This document shows, in pieces, positions 20,878 to 31,768 of a stretch of DNA of 64,000 nucleotides. Where the stretch lies: contig CM048744.1 of the NCBI GenBank assembly GCA_026315105.1, positions 356,377,168 to 356,441,167 of the forward strand, written 5' to 3'. Positions within the stretch are counted from its first letter, which is position 1; the number at the start of each line of letters is the position of its first letter. The notes under the pieces are model-generated. The model was not told where the DNA came from. It searched no databases and saw only the letters and a program-made list of their open reading frames with translations. The stretch is from Locusta migratoria (Eukaryota; Arthropoda; Insecta; Orthoptera; Acrididae). A program made the translations under genes and the position numbers.

Positions 20878-21065
20878 AGCCGGCCAAGGAGACTGAGGCG
20901 AGACAGTCACGGTCTGCACGGCCACTACGGTCGGGGGTTCGAATCCCCCCTCAGGCATGGATATTTCTGCCGTCCTTAGTATTAGCTAGTTCATAAATAA
21001 TTTGTAAGTTTAGGGACTGATGACCCCGTAGTTAAGTCCCATAAGCTTAACAAACATTTGAACAC
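20878..21065 (+). repeat. SINE nested in another SINE's box B
   Basis: Head agccggccaaggagactgag, box B gggggttcgaatcccccc, tail agcttaacaaacatttgaac. Preceded by a run of C that may reflect slippage in the target's own C tract. Confidence 0.9.
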
Positions 21066-21070
21066 TTTTT

Positions 21071-21144
21071 TTCGAATCCCCCATCGGGCATGGATGTTTG
21101 TGTCGTCTTTAGTATAAGGTAGTTTCATAAGTAGTTAGTAATTC
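21071..21144 (+). repeat. Body of the interrupted outer SINE
   Basis: Resumes at box B (ttcgaatcccccatcgggca) and runs to a truncated gtagttagtaattc, then is cut by a reverse-strand SINE. Confidence 0.85.
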
Positions 21145-21284
21145 AAAAATGTTCAAATGTTTGTTAAGCTTAAGCGACTTACCTACGGGGTCATCAGTCC
21201 CTAAACTTACAAACTACTTACGATCTACCTATAACTCAGGACGGCACAAATATCCATGCCCGAGGGGGGATTCGAACCCCCGAC
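21145..21284 (-). repeat. SINE, reverse strand, head missing
   Basis: Tail first: aaaatgttcaaatgtttgtt, then cggggtcatcagtccctaaa, ending at ggggggattcgaacccccga (box B complement). The head beyond box B is lost. Confidence 0.9.
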
Positions 21285-21410
21285 TCCCCCCTCGGGCATG
21301 GATATTTGTGCCGTCCTTAGTTGTAGGTAGTTCGTAAGTAGTTTGTAAGTTTAGGGACTGATGACCTCGTAGTTAAGTCCCATAAGCTCTACAAACATTT
21401 GAACAATTGC
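21285..21410 (+). repeat. SINE, forward strand, starts at box B
   Basis: Begins at tcccccctcgggcatggata and runs to the tail ctacaaacatttgaacaatt. It meets the preceding SINE back to back at their box B sequences, which suggests recombination between inverted copies. Confidence 0.88.
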
Positions 21411-21595
21411 TAGTAAATCTATGGGAGTTAACTGCTGGGTTATTAGTTCCTAGCTTGCAAACTACTTAAACTATGTTAAACTAACTTAAGGACAACACAC
21501 ACATCCGTGACCGAGGGAGGATTAGAACCTCCGACGCGGGAGGCCGCGCGATCTGTAACGTGGCGCTCCAGTCCGCTCGGCTACACCCGCGCGGT
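21411..21595 (-). repeat. SINE subfamily C, reverse strand
   Basis: Reverse order: tctatgggagttaactgctg, a cacacaca-bearing spacer, gaggattagaacctccgacg (box B complement) and ctcggctacacccgcgcggt (head complement). Diverged from the main family by its box B and cac-rich spacer. Confidence 0.85.
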
Positions 21596-22400
21596 ACACA
21601 CAACAGTTCTGTGACTTAATTAAACAAATTTGTCTTTAAAGCTTTCTTATCTGGCAAATAAACAATGCCTTGAAGAACAAAAGCCACTGGCTGTAATTAC
21701 CTGTAATACGGCTCCATTATCGCCAGAGCCTCACATTTTGCGAGACGTTGAGGTCGTTATTGATCACAGCAAATTGCTAGACGCGTGTAACAGATTTCCG
21801 CGCGGCACCTTCGGACACCGGACGCTGGGGATTATTAAATTTCCGACCCATTAACCCCCGATACCGGCGGCACGCAGCATTAAATGCCGTACATCAATAA
21901 TGTGTGACGCGGGGGGCATTTTCACAATAAACTGCGGCACGCGAGGGGAAAAAAATACAAAAAGTAGCACGTGTCGGCCACACAATATTTACGGAGACTG
22001 TTGGTCTCCAGTTACAATATAAATATTACGCAGAGATAACCAAAAGAAGAAAAATAGACTCCTGCGTTAAACAGATTCTCTCTTCCTTTCACTTTGCGCA
22101 ATATCCCCCACATTACTCTTCCGTTAAGCACATCGCACCACCAGTGCGGGTTGTCAGACAGCTTACACAGCTTCGTATGAGACGTCCCGTTGCCGCTGTA
22201 GTGTCCCGTTCCGTGACATTTAAAGTTGTGTTAAATGATTCACTCTTTGTTTACAATAAGCGACACATCTGGCAACGCTACAAACACACGTTCACTCAAC
22301 TTGCGTCATCGGTTTTCGCAAGTGTTTAAATGTTCTTAAACCTACTGGATCAAACTGCTGTGGTCAGCAGTCTATAGACTTACAAATTACTTAAACTAAT
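21596..22400. other. Spacer without recognisable gene
   Basis: Short frames only. Positions 22330-22395 weakly resemble a reverse-strand SINE body (actggatcaaactgctgtgg, acttacaaattacttaaact). CpG-bearing sequence at 21790-21930 has no recognisable domain. Confidence 0.4.
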
Positions 22401-22401
22401 A

Positions 22402-23961
22402 TAAATAACAATACACCTTCTTCAGATTGTTAAACCAAGATCGTGAACAAAATATACTTATTTCTCTTTGTCATTTTCAATTATTTATATCATCATCTTC
22501 AGAAGGGTTTCAACATCTTGTGATGATACTGCCGGCCCTCTCATGTCAATGTTATCGTACGATACCGTCTGCTTCGGACCCGGAATCGTGTGGTTCAACA
22601 GTGATACATGAAGCGTGTGAAGTTAGTTACAAACGAATTAGCCAGCGTAGGAATCAGTGTAGGACAGTGTCTCGGTGATACTGTGATTAAAACAAGTGAT
22701 AGATTTCATTAATTAAGAGATTTGTATATAACGTTTCCAGACAGTTCTATAAACAATAGTTTCGTCATTGTATGTTATTTCAAGACTTAGACAGACGAAG
22801 AGTAAAAACTTTTGTAAAACATAAAGAAATGAAAATAAATAGCATTGTATATATGTCAGGCTCATAAACAAGTTGTGTTGACCAGCTAATTGTATTAATT
22901 AATGTAATAGTCGAGATTTGAATATTGTTATTCTTTGTATATATTGACTGACGTGAGATTTTGATCTTATTTTGAGAACTGAGAAGGTATTTGATAGTTA
23001 AATATATGTTAGGAACACGTATGATGTACTTGTTAACTAATTAATTGACATTTAACATTTTAGTTTGTTGTCAAACGAAAAGTAGCGTGATTAGAACTTA
23101 AAAAGATATGTACAATCTAAAATTATTGTATGTATAGTTTTCGTTCTATATTGTGATTATTTTTGTGTACATGAAATGTTTTACTGTTGTGTTTAGTAAT
23201 TGTAAATTACTATATTCAATTGTTATGAAGAATGCATAATGTAAGGTCATTGTTGCCGATGTTATATATTTGCCTCACCGCCTTGCGTGGGGGAGTTCGA
23301 GTTCTGGCTTTCGCAAAGTGCTTTGGAATCTATGTCAGCCTGTGTTGTTGTTATACGCAAGTTTGAAGTTCTAATGTTTTGGTGGAGAAACAGTTCGATC
23401 GGAAATCAAATTAAATAAGTGAAAAATTGTACATACGAGTATTTATTTCCACCACGACGCCCCAGGAGAATAATTTTGCAGCGAGCAGAACCCCCCATAC
23501 TTCGTAATGTTGAAAAGCTAAGTATCTTGTTTAGAAGTGCTAGAATGAACTGTAATTACTTAAAAATATAGTAAAACATTTAAATCTTCACTTAGGAGAA
23601 CATGTAAAAAAAAAGATTTCTCGTCGAAATATGAAATGACTGAAAATGCATAGTCAACATGTTAAAATATACATCACCAAAATGTATCGTCATTTCAAGT
23701 TAAAAGATAAAATATGACTCACACTTGAGTATAAGATAGATATATATCACACAATTTTGCTGATGTATATTTTAACATATTGACTATGCATTTTTATTCA
23801 TCTCACATTTCGACGAGAAACCCTTTATTTTACATGTTCGCATAAGTGAAGATGTTTAAACCCTCCTGAAGATGACGATACAAATCATTGAAACCGTTAA
23901 AGAGAAATAAATATATTTTATTGGCGATCTTGGTTAACAACCGAAGAAGGTGTATTTTTAT
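22402..23961. mobile_element. 1.56 kb foldback element with hammerhead-like inverted ends
   Basis: The left end (aatacaccttcttcagattg, then aaaccaagatcg) is an inverted copy of the right end (cgatcttggttaacaaccga, then agaaggtgtattt). In both arms the order read outwards is CTGAAGA, spacer, GAAA, AAAGAGAAATAA, cgatcttggtt. No RT or transposase is seen inside. The interior includes a GC-richer module at 23275-23520 and the inner inverted repeat at 23580-23862. The tail cgatcttgg is shared with the copies at 4.1 and 54.3 kb, so these are one superfamily. Confidence 0.75.
23580..23862. repeat. Inner inverted repeat, ~110 bp arms
   Basis: The left arm (catttaaatcttcactta, tttctcgtcgaaat, atgcatagtcaacatgttaa) pairs with the right arm (ttaacatattgactatgcat, atttcgacgagaaa, taagtgaagatgtttaaa) around a loop of about 70 bp. 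It could form a long hairpin RNA if transcribed. Confidence 0.85.
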
Positions 23962-23989
23962 TCATGTTATAAACAGATCGCACTCCACA

Positions 23990-24039
23990 AGCCTAACATA
24001 CAAGGTAACTACTGCAACCAACTTACACTACGGACAACT

Positions 24040-24072
<33 letters not shown>

Positions 24073-24165
24073 ATTCCCGAAGGAGGACTCGAACCTCTGG
24101 AGGGAACGGCAGCCCAGTCCGTACCATGACGCCTTAGACCATGCGGCCATTCTGCGCAGGGTAAC
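23990..24165 (-). repeat. SINE subfamily C with expanded CA tract
   Basis: Box B complement ggaggactcgaacctctgga and head complement atgcggccattctgcgcagg. The cacaca spacer typical of this subfamily has expanded into a (CA)n microsatellite at 24042-24070. Confidence 0.8.
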
Positions 24166-25242
24166 GGCTTTCTCATTTTATGTAAATAACTTGTTTTCTT
24201 ATCATCAATAAAAGAGGTTTAAGCACAAATTTGATTGTACATTGTCGTATCTAACGTATAAAGCAGAGTATCCGTATGTTTGTACGTGTTGCATAAAAAT
24301 CTACAGTTTTGATCCAATCTTTTTCAAATTTTGTACGCGTAGGCTCAAATCCATGTGGACGGTCGCCGTAAGTGTAAGAATCACATACGATATACAGTTC
24401 ACGAGATATGAAGTCATAAACAATGAGATGCGGAAAAAACTGCTGCATTTTGCGACAATGCTGCTAATTTTCTCCTAAACCATTGGACTGATTTCAACCA
24501 AATTTGGTACACACATTCCTTACAGTGAGGTAACAATTGCTGCATGGTTAAAAATCACATACGGCACATAATTCAAAAGATATTAAGCCATAACCAACAG
24601 AAATCGCAAAAAATGCCATATAATGCGGTGAGACTTTCGAAATACACTGTATGAGAATGACAGCACTTAGCGACTTGCAACAAACTTTAAACATAATTTC
24701 AAACCTTTATTAAACTTTTTCTCGCTGGCAACCAAAGTAAAATGATGAAAGGAAAAAAGTTTCTCCTTTACTACTTTTCCGCTGTTTATGGAGTAAAACT
24801 ACAGCTCTCGGTATAACGTTACAATTTATAATTTGAACACTATGAATTGTAGCGACAGGAAATTTTACAGACAGTATACACATATATAGTTGAATGTAGC
24901 TTCTAAATTGTATCACATTCCGACACGTAGTTCAATAGATATGAGCACGTAAACAGTAACGTTCATGGAAAATTGCTCCATCCGGCTGGAAGCGAAAGCA
25001 GTTTACTTCCATAGAGCTACAAGGAAAGGAACAGAATGAGAGTACACCCCACGAATACCCATTATATCCCACAAATCTACCTTCAAGAGACTGCAGTTTC
25101 CATTGGAACTTGCATTTTCTATTACGATTAAGAAGTTACAGGGCAATCTATTAAATACTTCGGAATGGATTTGGCATCGTCATGTCAGGGGCGGGCTCAC
25201 CAAAGAATTTATTCATATTATAGCCTGGAAGATACACATATA

Positions 25243-25243
<1 letters not shown>

Positions 25244-25286
<43 letters not shown>
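25244..25286. repeat. (GT)n microsatellite
   Basis: Alternating GT run of about 40 bases inside the Helitron-like element. Confidence 0.95.
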
Positions 25287-25289
<3 letters not shown>

Positions 25290-25356
25290 ATAGAGGGGTA
25301 TAGTTTAGTGCATTAGGAAAAAAGAAATCTTAAAAGTTCTTTTATTTCAAAATTTT

Positions 25357-25493
25357 CAATGTTTGTTAAGGTTATGGGACTTAACTGCGGGGTCATCAGT
25401 CCCTAAACTTATACACAACTTATGAACAACCTTTATACCAAAGACGGCACAGGCATCCATGCCCGAGGGATGGTGGGGGGGGGGGGGGGATTC
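25357..25493 (-). repeat. SINE, reverse strand, truncated at a G run
   Basis: Tail and body in reverse order (aatgtttgttaaggttatgg, ctgcggggtcatcagtccct, gacggcacaggcatccatgc). It ends in a run of about 15 G at the box B complement, then stops. The head is lost. Confidence 0.85.
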
Positions 25494-25824
25494 GTATGTA
25501 ATCATTGCCAGGCAAAGAAATATAAATGTGAACCACCATGTATGTGTTGCTCCAAAGGAAATGTGAAGCTGTTGCCGCTTGATGAATAATATATACCTGA
25601 AAAAATGGCAGGAATAAATAATTAAATACCCGGGCAACGCCGGGTTTTCAGCTAGTAGTAAATATTTTATACTTCTGCAACAATTTTATCAGGTAGCCAG
25701 GGTCAGAAAGAACAACATAACGATTGAGTCGCATTAAGCGAATTAAACTAGTCGTTTATTTTCTTCTGGAAACCCGAGGTGTGCTGGTTTTAAGGTTCGT
25801 AATATCTAGATTTGACTGAATCCC

Positions 25825-27075
25825 CACTATAAGACAACTGCAAGCCCTGATAACCTTATCACAGCCATCCAGAATGTAAATGCTGACTTACTTTCACTAT
25901 CAAGTTGGGCATATAGTATTGGCTTGAAATTGAATCCATCAAAAATGCAGGCAATCTTCGTGGTCCATACAAGACTCATTACTCCACAGCTGAGAGAAAC
26001 GCTTCCACCTTTAATACTTAATTACACACAAATACGCTTTTCTCAGTCAGCAAAGAACCTACGTGTAATATTTGATGTGCACTTGGACTGGACAGAGAAC
26101 ACAGCTACAGTCTGTAAGAAGGTATATACGCCACTTCATTCACTGCAGAAATACAAATAAAGCATTTCCTTTGCATCTGAAAAAGAAGCTCGTTGAGACA
26201 CTAATACTCACGATCCCAGATTATAGTGATGCTATTCTGCAAGGACTGTCACACGACAATTCACATAGGCTGCAGCTGGACATTAGTTTCTGTGTCCGAT
26301 TCATTTGTAACCTACGCTTCTACGACCATATCAGTCCCGCATGCAAGCAGTTATCTTGGCTACGCGCAGATAAGCGTCGAACCTACCATACATTACGTTT
26401 GCTGCACCTCTTCCTCAATCATTGCAAACCTTCTTACTTATCCTCAACTTCCATACTACTATCTGAACATCACAGCAGAAACACAGGCTCTCACCGAAGT
26501 AAAACTCTCTGTACCACCACATAACACTGCAATCTTCTCTAAATCATTTTCTGTATCGAGAAAACGTTTGCTGAACAATCTTCTCAAATGTTTAGAGAGA
26601 TAAAATCAATTCCACACTACAAAAGACAGCTAAGGGTCCACCTTCTGTCACAGTAGCCATCTTTTTCTCCACTTACCGGGCTGTAGCTCACAGTTGTCAA
26701 TTCCCCCCCCCCCTCCATATAAACAAATGTTTCCCTTTTCTTTAGTCGGCAGAGAGCTTTATTCATACTTATTTCCACTTCCTAACAACCCCTGGCACTG
26801 TCATTTTCAATCTTCTTCTCTTTCATTAATATATTTTCCTTCTTTTTGTATTAAACTTAGTTCAAATGTATTTAAGTTATCTATCTCCATGTAAATATGT
26901 CTTATTATTAGTATTGGCATGTATTACAAATCACTACTGATACTGTGATTTTAGTGTTATTATCATTATTACTATAAGTATTAGCATCTATTTTTATTAT
27001 TAATATTATTCATACTGTGTTTTTTTTTTACTTAAATCCTTTGTATATGTTGTTCCTGGTCAGATGTCAGTTTAA
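25825..27075 (+). pseudogene. L2/CR1-group LINE 3' fragment (family D)
   Basis: Two overlapping forward frames join after one frameshift near 26160: WAYSIGLKLNPSKMQAIFVV, KNLRVIFDVHLDWTE and HSLQKYK, then KAFPLHLKKKLVETLILTIP, RFICNLRFYDHISPACKQLS and RRTYHTLRLLHLFLNHCKPS, then AIFSKSFSVSRKRLLNNLLK. This is the thumb and C-terminal domain of a non-LTR RT of the L2/CR1 type. The catalytic palm lies upstream and is missing (5' truncated). The 3' region ends in an aaataactaaat-type tail near 27075. The protein was probably intact until the single frameshift, so decay is moderate. Confidence 0.85.
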
Positions 27076-27466
27076 ATAAGCAAATAACTAAATATAACAG
27101 TGAACTACAGCTGATCACAAACTTCCAAAGTCAGGTAAACGTGCAATGAACTCTTCCGCCAAAATCTGTATAGGCTTGGAAACTATCGCACACCATACTC
27201 CGTAAAATGAACGATGTTGCAGAAATTGCTGGACCCTTTGCCCCTGAATCACGACGAAACAAGTGATGCACCAAATCACCTGACTTTAGTAAACCAAAAG
27301 AAACTCCAAGTCGCCAAAAAAGTGCTGAAAGTAACGTAGCCAAACCATCTCGCAGGTTCTTCTTCGAACAGAATTAATCCGTAATATTCCAAAGACGATT
27401 TAAAATCGTTCATGAGGTGAGCAACCATTTTTAATGTATAATTATTTCTTAACTCAATGCTGATTG
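27076..27466. other. Unassigned spacer
   Basis: Reverse-strand frames at 27131-27343 and 27276-27473 overlap out of register and match no domain I know. No repeat family from this window recognised. Confidence 0.35.
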
Positions 27467-27790
27467 GTTGCAAATTGGTTTAATTTATAACTTTATAACC
27501 GGTTTCGGGCGTTGCCCATCATCAGATACACTTCGGCATACAAAGAAGAAAGGTGAAGACAGAGAAACCAATCAACGGGCTTCGATATATGGTCACCTCA
27601 TTTTTCCATAGATTTATCACACAGACGTCTTTACAAATCGTCACATCATAGATCAGTGAGAGAAGGTGTCACGTAAAGTTTAAACTGTGAGCGAAAATAT
27701 ACACTGGTGTTCTTAGAAATATCCTAAATTTCTGATGATGGCTGCCGCCGAAACGCTTAACTGAGAAAAATAAAGTTATTTTGCAACCAG
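27467..27790. repeat. Foldback element with hammerhead-like motif at each end
   Basis: The left end ggttgcaaattggtttaatt, with ataactttataaccggtttc inside it, is an inverted copy of the right end (cgaaacgcttaactgagaaa, aataaagttattttgcaacc). Both arms carry CTGATGATGG, a GC hairpin and CGAAAC. The left (reverse) copy is core-complete; the right copy (27732-27760) has lost the palindromic hexamer. Confidence 0.78.
27485..27533 (-). ncRNA. Hammerhead-ribozyme-like motif, reverse strand
   Basis: On the reverse strand: CTGATGA (27519-27525), stem II GGGC/GCCC around AAC, GAAA, the palindromic ACCGGT (27498-27503) and T as cleavage nucleotide. Stem I is partial: GTGTAT before the core with ATAAAG after the site gives three closing pairs and further interrupted pairs. 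Core residues are all present. Activity is less certain than at 4095 because stem I is weak. Confidence 0.52.
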
Positions 27791-28727
27791 TAATGACTTC
27801 TACCTTAGCGGCTGCTCAGCGTTCTGCAGACTTTACATTGTAGTCAACATGGCCGCCTGCGTCTTTCATGACTTCCTCACAGCTACTAGGCAAAACCGAC
27901 GAAATATTCATTCAAGTAGCGTAGGTTGAAGGAAAAATGATATAATTTTCGCTAGCCTTTTGCAGCAAGTACAACTTACTAGAAAGAAATTAAACAAACC
28001 AATAATTTTTTTATCAAACAATTTTATTTCCAAAGACACATATTATGTGAATGTACCAATGTTGTTATTTAAGTCAGTGCCTCTCCTCCATTTGGGTATT
28101 TTCATGTTTTATTCTATTTTTATTTATTTGTTTATTTTGACAATGACATTCCTTTCTTCCTCAGAAAGGAGCACATGGCGGAAAGGAAAGGGAATCAGTA
28201 ATTGGGAATTCAGCTCCAACAGAGCAGGCAGAGACAGTTTTCCGCTTTCAGGGAAGCGACAAGCGCGCGGTGACCCGCACGCCGAACACAAACAGCTCTC
28301 AGAACAGACCTACGCAGCAATACAAACACAAGTATTTTGCTTCCGTCTTCTTTCCAAATATTGACTTCCTAGCTAGAAGAACGCACCAATAACGGTGGCT
28401 CAGCAGTAACTTGGTGAATAATATTACGAAATGGCATACTTTCTTCGAAGAAAGGTACTCTCAAGTCTCTTTGTATGCAAGAATGCGATACACCATACTG
28501 TCCTCTAAAGACCTGGAATGTACATCTGGAGAAGAAGAAACAAAAGAACATTTACTGTGGCGGTAAAATTTGTGAAATACGTAATTTAAAAGTGCATGAC
28601 GGAAGACATCCTCTTCCAGATGATATAATGAAAAATTTTGTGAGTTGCCTCGTCACGCCCATACAGTAACCACAGCATTGACCCAACCATTCAACGAAAC
28701 GTGGTATCAGAAACAAGCCTTTTTATT
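27791..28727. other. Spacer without recognisable gene
   Basis: A forward frame of 134 codons at 27960-28364 is hydrophobic at first, then basic, with no recognised domain and no conserved context. I see no repeat family here. It may be chance. Confidence 0.35.
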
Positions 28728-29243
28728 ATCCTTTTTTATTACAGAATGTCAAGAAACATTGTGTGAAATTAGTAACAAATATTCAATTTTGTCGTAGTAA
28801 TTTATCACGTCATTATTACAAAATCTTATAATCGCCTGCATCGCTTGCTATGCCATTACAGAAATCCGAACGATATTCGTCGTAAAACTAAACGCATCAA
28901 TTTGCGTCAATTCAGGGCACCTGCTTTTTCCAAGATGATCAAATACGCATTGACGGACGAAAGAGAACTCTTAACGTAAATTAAATTTTTCTGTTATCGC
29001 TCTTAAAAATTCCGCGCGCCTGCATCACAGTAACTTTTTATGAAATGTGCTTGGTGATGTAAACTATTTTGTTTCCTTTGATTTTACGACAAATATCATT
29101 CGGATACCATAGCAAGCGATACATGCGATAGCGAGTAATATTTTGTAATAATGGCGAAAATTAAATTACTACAGCAAAATTGAATATTTGTTACTAATTT
29201 CACACAATATACACTATTTCTTGATAGTCTGTAAAATAAAATG
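28728..29243. repeat. Foldback/MITE with ~165 bp arms
   Basis: The left arm (gtgtgaaattagtaacaaat, attcaattttgtcgtagtaa, catcgcttgctatg) pairs with the right arm (catagcaagcgat, ttactacagcaaaattgaat, atttgttactaatttcacac). The ends are ttttattacag and the complement of ctgtaaaataaaa. No coding capacity and no hammerhead-like core, so it belongs to a different family from the other foldbacks. Confidence 0.85.
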
Positions 29244-29665
29244 GAAAAAAATTCTGACTATTCTGATTTTTTTTCCAAAAAAAAAGAAAGCTAACTCCAG
29301 CGAGGTAGCTGGAGACCTTAACCGCTGTGCCATGCTCACTTGGTTGGAACGTGGCTAACGCTAAAGCCTCCTCACACGGGACGTGTAGTCCCAACATGGC
29401 GCAGGCCAGACTTTCTACCTACCTAGCTACAGCACGCCCTGAAACGACCCGCTACATCCCACGGAAAGCGCTGCTCATCGTGATGTGCTTTGCGACCGCA
29501 GCGCTCTCCAGCGCCCGTTGTGGGCGGGCGCGTTGATGTGTTTACGAAGATGGATGTGGGTAAAATTACACGGTATCTCTGTTAGCGATCGTTGGGGAAA
29601 AAAATCTAAATCCTTACTGATGCTTCCATGTGGCATGCAATACTCTTACAGAAATTGTTCTTTCC

Positions 29666-29713
<48 letters not shown>

Positions 29714-30097
29714 AGCACAAAGGCGGTACATTTATCTGCAAGCGGTTGAGGATAATAAAGAAATTTATTACAAAATCACTTTTGGCAAAAATTCTTAAAA
29801 AATTGTCTACGGTAAAATAAATCATTTGCACCAGCTCCAATTGCCTTGTTCTTATATTCTCATTTTCGACATTGTAGATATTCTGCATATTCTGAGATAC
29901 TAGGTTCTGACCAATACGTTTTACTTGTTATACATGCGGGACAACGCCTCAACTCGACAATGTTCATTGTGATAATGTTTGCTTTTACTATTGTACGAAA
30001 AAACAGTTCCTCATACACAGCATCTGCTTCCGTAGACACGCGCTAGCCATGTTCACTTTGCAGTGTGAAATTGAACTATTCTAACAGTGTACTGAAA
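29244..30097. other. Spacer with poly-T tract
   Basis: A run of about 40 T at 29669-29708 divides the region. It may be the A tail of a reverse-strand retroposon, but no LINE or SINE body is recognisable on its right. Position 29290-29340 resembles the 5' half of a tRNA-like head on the reverse strand. No gene recognised. Confidence 0.4.
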
Positions 30098-30110
30098 TGC
30101 AACTTAATTC

Positions 30111-30312
30111 CCGACCGCGGTGGCCGAGGGGACTAAGGCGCTCCAGTCACGGTCTGCACGGCCACTACGGTCGGGGGTTCGAATCCCCCCTCGGGCATGG
30201 ATATTTGTGCCGTCCTTAGTCTTAGGTAGTTGATAAGTAGTTTGTAAGTTTAGAGACTGATGACCCCGTAGTTAAGTCCTATAAGCTATACAAACACTTG
30301 ACCACTTGAACT
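30111..30312 (+). repeat. tRNA-derived SINE, 13 bp target duplication
   Basis: The target duplication tgcaacttaattc is at 30098-30110 and 30313-30325. Head cgaccgcggtggccgagggg, box B gggggttcgaatcccccc, tail agctatacaaacacttgacc. Near-consensus, so relatively young. Confidence 0.95.
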
Positions 30313-30399
30313 TGCAACTTAATTCAAATACCGTTGGGGAAACCGAGAGTCCTAGAACGGAAAACTCAACAAATTCTCTCGTGGACAAAGTTCATTCTT

Positions 30400-30780
30400 G
30401 TTTCTAATAAATAACGTCGAATACCGAATATTAATATTGCATTAAATTAACAGATAAGTTATATAAACCGTAATTAAACCAAATAGTTAAAAATATCTTG
30501 GAGAGTGTAAATGCAAACCAGTTATTTACATCTCTTTTCCTCCACAGCTCGTGACGCTAACCACTATGGTCGTAAGTCGCCTTAAAAAGAAATTACGACG
30601 AATATCGGATATTATACTTGAATAATAAGAACGAACCAGAAACGTTAAGGAAACAAAAAAGGAAAAAATAAATATATTTGGGGAGTGGACAGACTCAAAC
30701 CTGCTCCACCGATCACATACTACACCACAGTCGGTAACGCTATCAACTAGGCTATTCCTGCTCTCATGCAGGTAGTTCTG
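30400..30780 (-). repeat. Two tandem diverged tRNA-like retroposon units
   Basis: Two imperfect direct copies about 185 bp apart: aacgtcgaataccgaatatt / tacgacgaatatcggatatt, each followed by a reverse-strand tRNA-like head (about 30538-30585 and 30700-30770, the latter with gactcaaacctgctccacc and ggtaacgctatcaactaggc). Probably two insertions of one SINE family, or a dimeric SINE. Confidence 0.5.
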
Positions 30781-31143
30781 TCTTTAGATATACAACACTT
30801 CTAAAACATGTTATATGTTAGTTATGTATGACATAGTATCACAAAGACGCTTCTTTGATAGAGTGCGTTATACCGTAGCAAAGGGACGATATTCTTTCAC
30901 ATTGTACAAATTATAGCACACGTTAAATACGACAACCTTTAAAGCTATGAAAATGGTGTTTCTGGTAATTTATTGTAACAAACCATATCTAAAATGACGC
31001 CTTTTCAAACTTTCTTCCATATTCCGACGCTTTAAAAAAGATTATATTCGCTACAACGAAAGGAGGCACGAAATACGGAGTTCCGTTTGCAATATGGCGG
31101 CTCAAAAGTTCCGCTTTTCACGTGAAAGCCACATCACTTCTCA

Positions 31144-31345
31144 CTGAGCCGGCCGCGGTGGCCGAGGGGACTGAGGCGCTCCAGTTACGGTCTGCACGGC
31201 CACTACGGTCGGGGTTCGAATCCCCCTCGGGAATGGATGTTTGTGCCGTCCTTAGGATTAGCTAGTTCGTAAGTAGTTTGTAAGTTTAGGGACTGATGAT
31301 CCCGTAATTAAGTCCCTTAAGCTATACAAACATTTGAATATTTAA
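31144..31345 (+). repeat. tRNA-derived SINE, 8 bp target duplication
   Basis: The target duplication acttctca is at 31136-31143 and 31346-31353. Box B has a shortened G tract (ggtcggggttcgaatccccc). Confidence 0.92.
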
Positions 31346-31639
31346 ACTTCTCATTGGCCACGTTCCACTCCACGAAGCTAAAATCTAACATGCTGGATCG
31401 TTCACGCTTCGCAGGGTAGTGGAACGTTGTATTCCACGCTGCGGCGTCACCACTTCCTCCTCTACGTGCGTTTCCACGTCCCGTGAGACGACGGCTTAAG
31501 TGCCTTACATCGTCCAGTGAACTTCAAAATTAATTTTCTCGAAAACCAAAGCGCGTCGCTAAAAAGCGGCGTTTCAGACTCAGGATATGTCTCTCTACAA
31601 CATATCCGAGACTCGTCGAGACCCGTTATTTACACTTCT

Positions 31640-31768
31640 GATGGTCCTCTTGTAAGTACAACTCACATACACCCACACCCAAGGGAGGAATCGAACCTCC
31701 GACGGGGAACAGAGGCGCACTCCACAGCAAGGTGCCTTAGAGCGCACGGCCACTCCCGCGTGGCCCCG
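31640..31768 (-). repeat. SINE subfamily C, reverse strand
   Basis: aactcacatacacccacacc, then gggaggaatcgaacctccga (box B complement), then cacggccactcccgcgtggc (head complement). The body is short or lost. Confidence 0.7.

Larger units (their letters stand above)
24250..25655 (+). mobile_element. Probable non-autonomous Helitron
   Basis: The 3' end has a short GC hairpin (cccgggcaacgccggg, 25629-25644) followed by ttttcagCTAG and then T, the layout of Helitron 3' ends (hairpin, CTRR, insertion before T). The proposed 5' end is TC at 24250-24251 after A, leading into taacgtataaagcagagtat. The interior has the degenerate 'ggactgatttcaaccaaatt' modules common in insect Helitrons. No Rep/helicase coding sequence, so non-autonomous. 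The 3' end is much better supported than the 5' end. It contains a GT tract and a SINE. Confidence 0.65.

Noticed and set aside
20791..21410. CRISPR-like array of repeated units
   Set aside because: The repeats are full or partial SINE copies in both orientations with 12 bp target duplications, and the genome is eukaryotic.
29669..29708. Poly(A) tail of a processed pseudogene on the reverse strand
   Set aside because: No gene-like sequence is seen to its right, so the T run alone does not support the call.
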